Assembly: GCA_026991065.1 (NCBI GenBank)
Contig: JALXCG010000490.1
Coordinates: 1 to 5,668 of the forward strand
From: JALXCG01 sp026991065 [NCBI: Gemmatimonadota bacterium]
Lineage (GTDB): Bacteria; GCA-2686955
Direction of reading: 5' to 3'
DNA: 5,668 nucleotides
Shown here: one piece after another, positions 1 through 5,547 of the stretch
Position numbering within the stretch: position 1 is the first letter of the stretch
How the letters are laid out: each line of letters starts with the position of its first letter
Position numbers and translations under genes: made by a program
The notes under the pieces: generated by a model
What the model was told of the DNA's origin: nothing
Seen by the model: only the letters and a program-made list of their open reading frames with translations
The model's database searches: none

Positions 1-1014
1 GGGCCGCGGAGGGAGTTTCCGCAGCAGGTCTCCCACCGACCCCAACCCCAGGTTCGGCGCGGAGAAACGGTGGGCCAGCATCCATTCATCATCGGCAAAA
101 CCGCTCAAATAGTTGCGCACGCCGTCAACCAGCACCATCAGGACTCGCGCGCCGGAAGGCGTGGAGCGCGCGACTTCGCGAGCGGCCCAGGCTACCGCGC
201 CACTCGAACCGCCGCAGAGTAGTCCCTCTTCGCGCAGCAGGCGGCGTGCGGTCTGAAATGCGTGGCGATCGTCGACTTTGATCCAGCGATCCACCACAGA
301 ACGGTCCAGGACCTCGGGCACAGTGTCGTTGCCCAACCCCTCCAGCAGATAGGGTCGCGTCTCTGCCCCACCGGCCAGGATCGACCCAACCGGATCTACT
401 CCCACCACCTGCAGGTTCGGGATCTGCCGCTTCAAGCCCTGGGCAATGCCGGTCAGCGTCGCACCGGTACCGGCACCAACCACCACCACATCGAGCATCC
501 CTCCGGTCTGCTTCAGTATCTCCACCGCGGTTCCCTCGCGATGCGCATGGACCGCAGCCGGATTGCTCTGCTGATTCAGAAAGCAGGAACGCGAGATGAC
601 CCCCTCCAGGCGCGCGGCGACGCTCATGTGGCTCTTGGGGTGGGTCGAAGGCAGTCCGGCCGGTGTTCGGATCAGCTCGGCACCGAGAGCTTGAATCAGA
701 GTCTGCTTCTCGCGACTGGCATCCTCCGGAACCGCCACAATCACGCGGTATCCCTTGGCGGCGCCGCAGGCCGCAAGCGCAACACCGGTGCTGCCTGAAC
801 TCGCGTCGATCAACGTGTCGCCAGGCTGAATTCGACCGTCCGCCTCGGCCGCCTCGACCATCGCGATTACCGAGCGATCCTGGGCGGAACCCGACGGATT
901 CAAGAACTCGCATTTCGCCAGAAGATCGCAGGGCAAATCCCCCCCAAAGCGCCGCAACTGAACAATCGGGGTCGCGCCAACCGCGGCCAGGATCGAGTCG
1001 AAAACCTCTTGCAC
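1..1014 (-). CDS. CBS/cysteine-synthase fold protein lacking the PLP lysine (probable pseudoenzyme), partial at left edge
   Basis: I translated this frame by hand: 338 codons are open from the GTG at 1014-1012 to base 1, and the gene continues off the left edge. It is a fold-type II PLP protein of the cystathionine beta-synthase/O-acetylserine sulfhydrylase family. Landmarks in order: ATPIVQL (14-20), LLAKCEFLNPSGSAQDR (31-47), DASSGSTG (70-77), LGAELIRTP (110-118), QQSNPA (148-153), phosphate loop GTGAT (182-186), GVDPVGSILA (205-214), VLDRSVVDRW (235-244), LLCGGSSGA (265-273) and DGVRNY (297-302). The lysine that should bind PLP is Gln45, and the loop asparagine is Ser75, so ordinary beta-replacement chemistry is not expected. 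SVGDLLRK (326-333) resembles the linker into a C-terminal CBS-domain pair, mostly outside the window. GTG is chosen because a GAGGAG site lies 6 bases upstream. It starts one base after the dehydrogenase stop. A regulatory or scaffolding role is inference; the fold is confident. Confidence 0.9.
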   Translation of the reverse strand, partial: MQEVFDSILAAVGATPIVQLRRFGGDLPCDLLAKCEFLNPSGSAQDRSVIAMVEAAEADGRIQPGDTLIDASSGSTGVALAACGAAKGYRVIVAVPEDASREKQTLIQALGAELIRTPAGLPSTHPKSHMSVAARLEGVISRSCFLNQQSNPAAVHAHREGTAVEILKQTGGMLDVVVVGAGTGATLTGIAQGLKRQIPNLQVVGVDPVGSILAGGAETRPYLLEGLGNDTVPEVLDRSVVDRWIKVDDRHAFQTARRLLREEGLLCGGSSGAVAWAAREVARSTPSGARVLMVLVDGVRNYLSGFADDEWMLAHRFSAPNLGLGSVGDLLRKLPPRP

Positions 1015-1015
1015 G

Positions 1016-2194
1016 CTAGTCTCCTCGTCCTTCATGTTCAATGCGCATCCGCGGATGGATTCCGCGTGCCGGCAAGCGCTCATAAACGTAAGTGGACTCC
1101 AACGCTCTTTCCAAGGGCACCGCACCGGCGGCCACTCTCCCCTCCGCCATGGCAATGCAGGCGATCGATGCGGGATAGGCGGTCATCCGTTCCATCGCGG
1201 TGAAGCCGCTCTCCTGATCTTCGTAGTCGATAATGTCGATCGTTGCGGTGCATTCCCGGCCGTTGTCAGTGCCCGAGCAGCAAACACGCAGCACAACCAA
1301 ATCCGGGTCATCGGGAAAATCGATCACACGGCTGGCCAACGCATGGAAGAGAGCGCGCGGGACCACCTCCGTCCCCTCGACCCGGACCGGCTCCATATCC
1401 AGCAAGCCTATGTCGCGCAGGAGTTTCATCTGCGCATAGTGCCCCGGATAGCGAAGCGTCTTGTAGCCATAATTCTGCAAACGCCCGGCGAAGCTCCATG
1501 GACAGGTGGAGGTTCCACCGCTGGTTGTGAACGCCTCCAGAGTACCGAGCGGCGCACCGAACTCGATCCGCTCCAGCTCGCTGAAAGTCTCGACCTCGCA
1601 TACCTTTCCGTGACGCAGCACCACCGCCCGTCCAAAATACTCGTTGGTCAACCCTTCGATGCTGAAAACCAATTTGTAGCCGAGTGGCGGCCGGGGAGTC
1701 TGTGGCAAACCGCCGCAGTAGATTCGCACATCCCTCGGCGAGTCAATGGTCTCCATCGCCAGAACAGCCAGGGTATTGCCCAGTCCGGGGGCAAGCCCGA
1801 GATCGGGGACAACCGCTACGCCCCGCTCGCGGGCACGGGAGTCGAGTTCAAGTTCACGCCGCACGATTTCGGTATTGCCCCCCAGATCTCCGAAGCTCGA
1901 CCCGGCATCGACTGCAGCACGGGCCAACTCGAAATTCAGATAGTAGGGCGCGGCGGAGAGGGTGACGGCGACGCCCCGCAGTGCCTCGCGGACGGCCGCT
2001 TCGTTGGTGGCATCGAGTTGCCACGCGGTAACCCGTGTTGAACCGCCAACAAGTCGATTAATCCGCGCGCAGGCCGCCTGCGCCAACTCCAACTCGCGAT
2101 CAAAAATCCGAATCTCCCGGGCGCCGGAAAACCTCGCCAGGTCGTATGCCGCGGCAACGCCCTGTCTGCCCGCACCAATCACTGCCATTCGCAT
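1016..2194 (-). CDS. Saccharopine-dehydrogenase-family oxidoreductase, lysine 6-dehydrogenase-like
   Basis: This 392-residue cytoplasmic enzyme has an N-terminal Rossmann domain with the dinucleotide loop GAGRQG (7-12) after strand MAVI. An acidic residue ends the second strand (IFDR, Asp32), which usually favours NAD over NADP. Further family landmarks are DLGG (103-106), VVPDLGLAPG (128-137), GGLPQTPRPPLGYK (161-174), FSIEGL (177-182), LEAFTTSGGTST (219-230) and YKTLRYPGH (244-252). From memory, the GG-P-PPL-Y, EAF-TSGGTST and YKT-RY-GH motifs are those of bacterial lysine 6-dehydrogenase, which oxidises the epsilon-amine of lysine to give piperideine-6-carboxylate. The length also fits. 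The exact substrate is not shown: saccharopine, carboxyspermidine or another secondary amine of amino-acid type is possible. The ATG at 2194 has GGAGAG 8 bases upstream; the ATG two codons later is a weaker alternative. It is followed after one base by the CBS-like gene, implying co-translation. Confidence 0.87.
   Translation of the reverse strand: MRMAVIGAGRQGVAAAYDLARFSGAREIRIFDRELELAQAACARINRLVGGSTRVTAWQLDATNEAAVREALRGVAVTLSAAPYYLNFELARAAVDAGSSFGDLGGNTEIVRRELELDSRARERGVAVVPDLGLAPGLGNTLAVLAMETIDSPRDVRIYCGGLPQTPRPPLGYKLVFSIEGLTNEYFGRAVVLRHGKVCEVETFSELERIEFGAPLGTLEAFTTSGGTSTCPWSFAGRLQNYGYKTLRYPGHYAQMKLLRDIGLLDMEPVRVEGTEVVPRALFHALASRVIDFPDDPDLVVLRVCCSGTDNGRECTATIDIIDYEDQESGFTAMERMTAYPASIACIAMAEGRVAAGAVPLERALESTYVYERLPARGIHPRMRIEHEGRGD
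1021..1026 (-). promoter_or_regulatory. Ribosome-binding site of the CBS-like gene, inside the dehydrogenase coding end
   Basis: GAGGAG lies 6 bases before the GTG at 1014 and within the last sense codons of the dehydrogenase gene. It decides the GTG start and lets a terminating ribosome re-initiate at once, the usual arrangement for translational coupling. Confidence 0.75.
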
Positions 2195-2202
2195 GTCGAT
2201 CG

Positions 2203-2208
2203 CTCTCC
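2203..2208 (-). promoter_or_regulatory. Ribosome-binding site of the dehydrogenase gene
   Basis: GGAGAG stands 8 bases before the ATG at 2194, supporting that start over the ATG two codons further in. Confidence 0.65.
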
Positions 2209-2256
2209 GCTAGAGGGGATGAAGTTCAGAAGGACCTCTTGGCACGGGCCGGAAGT

Positions 2257-3705
2257 TCACTCCTCGCCGGCCTGGATCCCGAAGATCAGCGCGAACGCGC
2301 CGCCGAGGGCTCCCGCCACGGCCCGATTGGGACCGCTTCCGATGGCCGGGTTCTCCGCAGCGATACTATAGCCCAGCCGACCGCCGGGAACCGCGCCATG
2401 GTGCACCAATACCGGGGTCGAATCCGGGGGCGCACCGCCACGGAAGCAGTAAACAGCCCCACCGCTCTCCGCGCCGATGTCATTCTCGGGCGCACCAACG
2501 GCGATATCCGCATAGCCGTCACCGTCTATGTCCCCCAGCGGTACAATCCCGTTGCCGAAAGCATCATCCGGATTCTCCCCAGTCCAATGCCAATAGGCGG
2601 TCGTATCAGGTTCCGGGCCGCCGCGATAAAGCCACACCTTGCCCTGATCCGTGCCGCGTATCTGCGGCGGGCCGCCACCGGAGCGCGGGCTTTCGGGCGG
2701 AGCGGAGCGCTTGCGCGGAGCGCCCACTATCAAGTCATCGTAGCCATCGCCGTCAATGTCCCCTCCGGCGGCGAACACCCAGCCAAAGAGCCGGCGATAG
2801 TCTGTTCCATACAGCCGATAGGAGGGAGTGGAACATGGGAAGTCGCGCCCCAAATAGACCCAGACCTCCGGAAGACGTTCATCGTGGCCGGTCCACAACC
2901 GCTTCAACGGCAAGCTCGCGGCAAAATCGATCAAGCCATCGCCATCGAGATCCCCAACAGAGTGGACATAGGCCCCCAGTTCGGCGTTCCGCACCTCCTG
3001 ATTTCCCTTGATCACATGCCAAAGCGGCGTGGATGAAGGGGACCCTCCGAAGAGATGCACCTCGCCCGCAAGGTTGTCGCCATACGGGGCGCCAACGGCA
3101 AAATCGCCGTAACCATCACCGTCAAGATCCCCGATGGAACAGGCGCTCCAGCCAAACCGGTCACCGAAACTCAGCGCCGGCAGGGCCATGATGGGAACCA
3201 GCTCGGGCGCTTGCGCTCCAGGCCGAGTCTCTTGCGTCATGGGCTGGGCGCCGGCGGAAGGGGAAACCGAACCGGCGTTCGCGGCCCCAGCGATCTCACG
3301 GCCGGAATAGAGGTAGAAGACTCCGCCCTCCCATTCGCCCGGCCCTTGCCCATACGGGGCTCCAACCCCCAGGTCGGCGATGCCATCCCCGTCAACATCA
3401 CCGACAGCTCCGGCAAAGACGCCAAAACCATCCCCAAGTTCCGGCCCTGAGATCCAGAGCACGCCGCCCCGAGACAGAAGGATTTGAACGGCACCAAAGA
3501 GTTCGTCTCCCCCCCAAGCGCCAATCACAATGTCGGGACGACCATCGGCGTCGAAATCAGCAGACCAATCGGTCCAGCTGCCATAACCGGGCGCGTTCAG
3601 CTCTCCCGGGCGAAGGGCCAGAAGCAACTCCCCGTCAAACTCCAGGGCGCAAGCAGAACCGCCAAGAATCAACATGGGGACCAAGCAAGACAACCAAGTG
3701 CGCAT
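2257..3705 (-). CDS. Secreted FG-GAP (integrin alpha-type) seven-bladed beta-propeller protein
   Basis: This is a 482-residue exported protein. Residues 1-20 form a signal peptide: MRTW, a hydrophobic core, then an ACA|LEF site for signal peptidase I. The Cys is not in a good lipobox, since -3 is Gly. The mature part is FG-GAP repeats, each with an FG/LG turn, a calcium loop of type DxDGDGxxD and a VGAP-like strand. Loops are at 50-58 (DFDADGRPD), 103-111, 193-201, 252-260, 316-324 and 392-400. A seventh repeat (about 443-478) keeps LGYS and the closing strands but has no calcium loop, so a closed seven-blade propeller with six calcium sites is likely. A Pro/Ala/Gln-rich insert (about 140-178) separates blades 2 and 3. 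No membrane anchor or C-terminal sorting domain is visible. The family typically mediates adhesion or surface binding; the ligand is unknown. The ATG at 3705 is chosen for its signal peptide and GGAGAA site; the frame stays open upstream to a GTG at 3885. Confidence 0.88.
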   Translation of the reverse strand: MRTWLSCLVPMLILGGSACALEFDGELLLALRPGELNAPGYGSWTDWSADFDADGRPDIVIGAWGGDELFGAVQILLSRGGVLWISGPELGDGFGVFAGAVGDVDGDGIADLGVGAPYGQGPGEWEGGVFYLYSGREIAGAANAGSVSPSAGAQPMTQETRPGAQAPELVPIMALPALSFGDRFGWSACSIGDLDGDGYGDFAVGAPYGDNLAGEVHLFGGSPSSTPLWHVIKGNQEVRNAELGAYVHSVGDLDGDGLIDFAASLPLKRLWTGHDERLPEVWVYLGRDFPCSTPSYRLYGTDYRRLFGWVFAAGGDIDGDGYDDLIVGAPRKRSAPPESPRSGGGPPQIRGTDQGKVWLYRGGPEPDTTAYWHWTGENPDDAFGNGIVPLGDIDGDGYADIAVGAPENDIGAESGGAVYCFRGGAPPDSTPVLVHHGAVPGGRLGYSIAAENPAIGSGPNRAVAGALGGAFALIFGIQAGEE

Positions 3706-3709
3706 ACGA

Positions 3710-3715
3710 TTCTCC
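3710..3715 (-). promoter_or_regulatory. Ribosome-binding site of the FG-GAP gene
   Basis: GGAGAA precedes the ATG at 3705, with GGAG 6 bases from it. It places the start directly before a canonical signal peptide and argues against the 60-residue upstream extension, which would bury that peptide. The remaining leader (3716-3936) shows no convincing -35/-10 pair to me. Confidence 0.65.
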
Positions 3716-3936
3716 GCCCATTTCAACGTTCTGCGTTCCGGCTGATGCTCACGCAGCACAAACCCACGCAAGCCGATCCCTTCCTGGGAGCCTGTCGCGA
3801 AGGAGACTCGGCTTCCAGCAGAATAACCGAATCCGCCGGAGATTCTCATGCTCTCGCCGGCCACCCCACAACCCTGCCGGCGCACACTTGGTGGCGGCGC
3901 TGCACCGCGCGGACGGGGTCACCTCCGCTCCCCCCC

Positions 3937-3980
3937 AAAAAAGAAAGATGAGCACCGCGGCGCTTGCCGTGCTCATCTTT
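3937..3980 (-). terminator. Intrinsic terminator of the tRNA-Leu transcript
   Basis: A perfect 12-bp stem (AAAGATGAGCAC at 3944-3955 pairing with GTGCTCATCTTT at 3969-3980) closes a 13-base GC-rich loop that can form a further 3-bp GGC/GCC stem. On the minus strand it is followed by a T-rich run, TTTC then six T (3946-3937). It begins 12 bases after the tRNA 3' end, so it ends the tRNA transcript. A short T run on the other side (3978-3981) could give weak plus-strand termination. Confidence 0.9.
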
Positions 3981-3992
3981 TCCGAGAATATT

Positions 3993-4077
3993 TGGTGCCC
4001 AGGGCGGGATTCGAACCCGCACGGGTTGCCCCACTGCCCCCTCAAGACAGCGTGTCTGCCAATTCCACCACCTGGGC
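3993..4077 (-). tRNA. tRNA-Leu (anticodon GAG)
   Basis: An 85-base class II tRNA is visible by hand folding. The acceptor stem is GCCCAGG with CCTGGGC. The D arm reads TGGTGGAATTGGCAGACACG, typical of bacterial tRNA-Leu. The anticodon stem CTGTC/GGCAG has one T-G pair and holds the loop TTGAGGG, giving anticodon GAG (4043-4041), which reads CUC and CUU. A long variable arm with GGG-CAA-CCC pairing marks it as Leu/Ser/Tyr class. The T arm is GCGGG-TTCGAAT-CCCGC. The 3' CCA is encoded (3995-3993). No second copy of its 3' end is seen in the window, so nothing suggests use as an integration site. Confidence 0.96.
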
Positions 4078-4085
4078 TGGTGATG

Positions 4086-4116
4086 CTGAATGAGCGCTTT
4101 TCACTCCGCCATTCAG
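4086..4116. repeat. 7-bp perfect inverted repeat in the tRNA/barrel intergenic spacer
   Basis: CTGAATG (4086-4092) and CATTCAG (4110-4116) are exact reverse complements separated by 17 bases. The dyad lies 8 bases before the 5' end of the tRNA on one strand and upstream of the barrel gene on the other. It could be a protein-binding operator or a hairpin in the tRNA leader; the sequence alone does not decide. Confidence 0.5.
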
Positions 4117-4128
4117 GAAGAGGCACGC

Positions 4129-4134
4129 TATCAT
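4129..4134 (+). promoter_or_regulatory. Possible -10 element for the barrel gene
   Basis: TATCAT matches five of six bases of TATAAT. If used, transcription would begin near 4141 and leave a leader of about 43 bases before the ATG at 4184. No good -35 hexamer lies 16-18 bases upstream; that zone is the right half of the CTGAATG/CATTCAG dyad. Weak evidence only, since sigma-factor preferences of this organism are unknown. Confidence 0.25.
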
Positions 4135-4171
4135 GCCTCGATTCCTTCGCACAACCTCTTTTCGCCCATCC

Positions 4172-4175
4172 GGAG
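4172..4175 (+). promoter_or_regulatory. Ribosome-binding site of the barrel gene
   Basis: GGAG lies 8 bases before the ATG at 4184. It favours this start over the in-frame ATG at 4133, which has its own GGAAGAGG stretch 9 bases upstream. GGAG can pair with CTCC at 4180-4183 across a CCTT loop, a small hairpin that could partly mask the site. Confidence 0.5.
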
Positions 4176-4183
4176 CCTTCTCC

Positions 4184-5542
4184 ATGCACGTTTCGACGCT
4201 GACCCCGGTCAGGCGCCGCATCCTCGTTGCGTCCCTGCTACCCCTCTGCTTTTGGGCAGTCCCTGCTCACGCCGACTTCCACCTGGCCTCTATGGACGAG
4301 TTGCTGCGCCAAGACCCCTACTCCGACATCGACCCGCTCTCGTCGGAGAGCAGCGGGGGGAGTGTCTACGGCGGGATCGGGTTGGATGTAATCGACGGCG
4401 ACACATGGATCTCCGTCTCCCTGCGACCAGAACTCAGCTTTGGCAATCTCGGGCTGGGACTCTACATCCCATTGCGCTTCTCCACCAGCAACGGTGAGAT
4501 TCGCGACCAGGATTGGGACACGACCGCGGACTATCTTGCGGTCTTTCGTTACGTCCGCTGGGCGCACAAAGGCGACCCCTTTTACGTTCGGGTGGGCGTT
4601 CAGGACAACGCGACGATCGGCCACGGCAGCATCATGCGCCACTACGCCAACACGCTGGACGAAGACAACCGCAAAGCCGGTTTCGTCCTGGATCTCAACC
4701 AGGGTGCGTGGGGAATCGAGTCGATCTACTCCAACTTCGCGCGCGCTGAAATCATGGGTGGTCGCGCCTACTACCGCCCCTTCTACAACACCGCACCGAT
4801 CCCGGTGCTGCGGACGTTCGCTATTGGAGCAACGGTGGTCAGCGACGTTGATCCCAATCCCTATGCGAGCGGCGATGCGGCAGTTGTATACGGGTTCGAC
4901 CTCGATCTCCCCATCCTACGCCGATCGACATTCGACCTGACGCTCTACTACGACCACGCGCGAATCCGAGACTACGGCTCCGGCAACATCGTCGGCGCAA
5001 CCGATGTCATTCGATTCCCCCTCCAATCTCTGAGTTTGACCACACGCCTTGAGCGGCGCTTTCTGAACGACGAGTTCGTGGCCCCCTATTTCGGGCACTT
5101 TTATGAACGAGATCGCGCCACACGCCTGGACGAAATGGACGGCCTGGAGAGCGAGTCAGGATGGTTCGGTGAAGCGATGCTGAACATCCTTAACACTTTC
5201 TATGTTCAGGCGAGCTATGAGTGGAAGGATGACGACCCCGACGGCTGGCTGCATGCAGAAACCGGGCTCCCCACGCTGATTCCAAGCATTCAGCTTACAG
5301 CCAGTTATGACCGCTACCACATCAATGAATTCCAGGATGTCAGCGACCTTGACGACGATTCACACCTCCGCTGCGAGGCCAAATATCGCCTCAACAGCAT
5401 GTTCTGGCTGGTGGGTAGTTTCCACCGCACCTGGATGCTGGCCGACGAAGCGGAGTGGGCGACCCCGGGAATTCCGGAATACGAGCCGACCGATCGCACG
5501 GCGGTAAGGATTGAACTGGCCATCCCCCTCTCCATCGAGTGA
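4184..5542 (+). CDS. Probable outer-membrane beta-barrel protein of unknown function
   Basis: From the ATG at 4184 this is a 452-residue exported protein. Its signal peptide has a basic n-region (VRRR, 9-12), a hydrophobic core and an AHA|DF cleavage site after residue 30. The mature chain has many alternating polar/hydrophobic, aromatic-rich stretches separated by short charged turns, as expected of barrel strands: for example VYGGIGLDVI (61-70), ISVSLRPELSF (76-86), LGLYIPLRF (91-99), FYVRVGVQ (133-140), FDLTLYYDHAR (250-260) and TAVRIELAIPLSIE (439-452) as a likely last strand. The chain lacks the usual terminal Phe. The most distinctive segment is IGHGSIMRHYANT (145-157), like a GHG-type motif I recall from uncharacterised surface proteins of uncultured Gram-negative phyla; that recollection is unverified. 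I do not recognise a named family and assign no substrate. An ATG 17 codons upstream (4133) would give an unusually long signal peptide. It is transcribed divergently from the tRNA and appears to stand alone. Confidence 0.8.
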   Translation: MHVSTLTPVRRRILVASLLPLCFWAVPAHADFHLASMDELLRQDPYSDIDPLSSESSGGSVYGGIGLDVIDGDTWISVSLRPELSFGNLGLGLYIPLRFSTSNGEIRDQDWDTTADYLAVFRYVRWAHKGDPFYVRVGVQDNATIGHGSIMRHYANTLDEDNRKAGFVLDLNQGAWGIESIYSNFARAEIMGGRAYYRPFYNTAPIPVLRTFAIGATVVSDVDPNPYASGDAAVVYGFDLDLPILRRSTFDLTLYYDHARIRDYGSGNIVGATDVIRFPLQSLSLTTRLERRFLNDEFVAPYFGHFYERDRATRLDEMDGLESESGWFGEAMLNILNTFYVQASYEWKDDDPDGWLHAETGLPTLIPSIQLTASYDRYHINEFQDVSDLDDDSHLRCEAKYRLNSMFWLVGSFHRTWMLADEAEWATPGIPEYEPTDRTAVRIELAIPLSIE

Positions 5543-5547
5543 TTGCT

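Noticed and set aside
15-20. The CBS-like lysine loss as a frameshift or pseudogene effect
   Set aside because: The frame stays open from 1014 to base 1 with conserved motifs before and after Gln45, so the gene is intact as far as it is visible.
125-913. Minus-strand open frame of 262 codons
   Set aside because: It overlaps the CBS-like gene in another frame. Its product is rich in Arg, Gly and Cys with no family motif, while the overlapping frame carries a full set of fold-type II PLP landmarks.
1034-2041. Plus-strand open frame of 335 codons opposite the dehydrogenase
   Set aside because: An antisense shadow common in GC-rich DNA. No domain motifs, no matching ribosome-binding site, and the minus strand holds a recognisable enzyme.
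2146-3036. Plus-strand open frame of 296 codons opposite the propeller gene
   Set aside because: Its repeated Ala/Val/Ile-rich phrases are the antisense reading of the FG-GAP calcium loops; no independent evidence for a gene.
2506-3558. Recurring DNA blocks resembling GCCGTCACCGTC-ATGTCCCC that look like a spaced repeat array
   Set aside because: They are the codons of the DxDGDGxxD loops (for example 2506-2532, 2734-2760, 2926-2952, 3103-3129). Spacing is irregular and follows protein repeats, so this is not a CRISPR or tandem DNA repeat.
3706-3885. N-terminal extension of the FG-GAP protein to a GTG at 3885 (or ATG at 3849)
   Set aside because: The added residues have no motif and would bury a good signal peptide that starts at the ATG at 3705 with its own ribosome-binding site.
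3993-4077. tRNA-Leu as an attachment site for a mobile element
   Set aside because: No integrase gene and no duplicate of the tRNA 3' end are present in the window.
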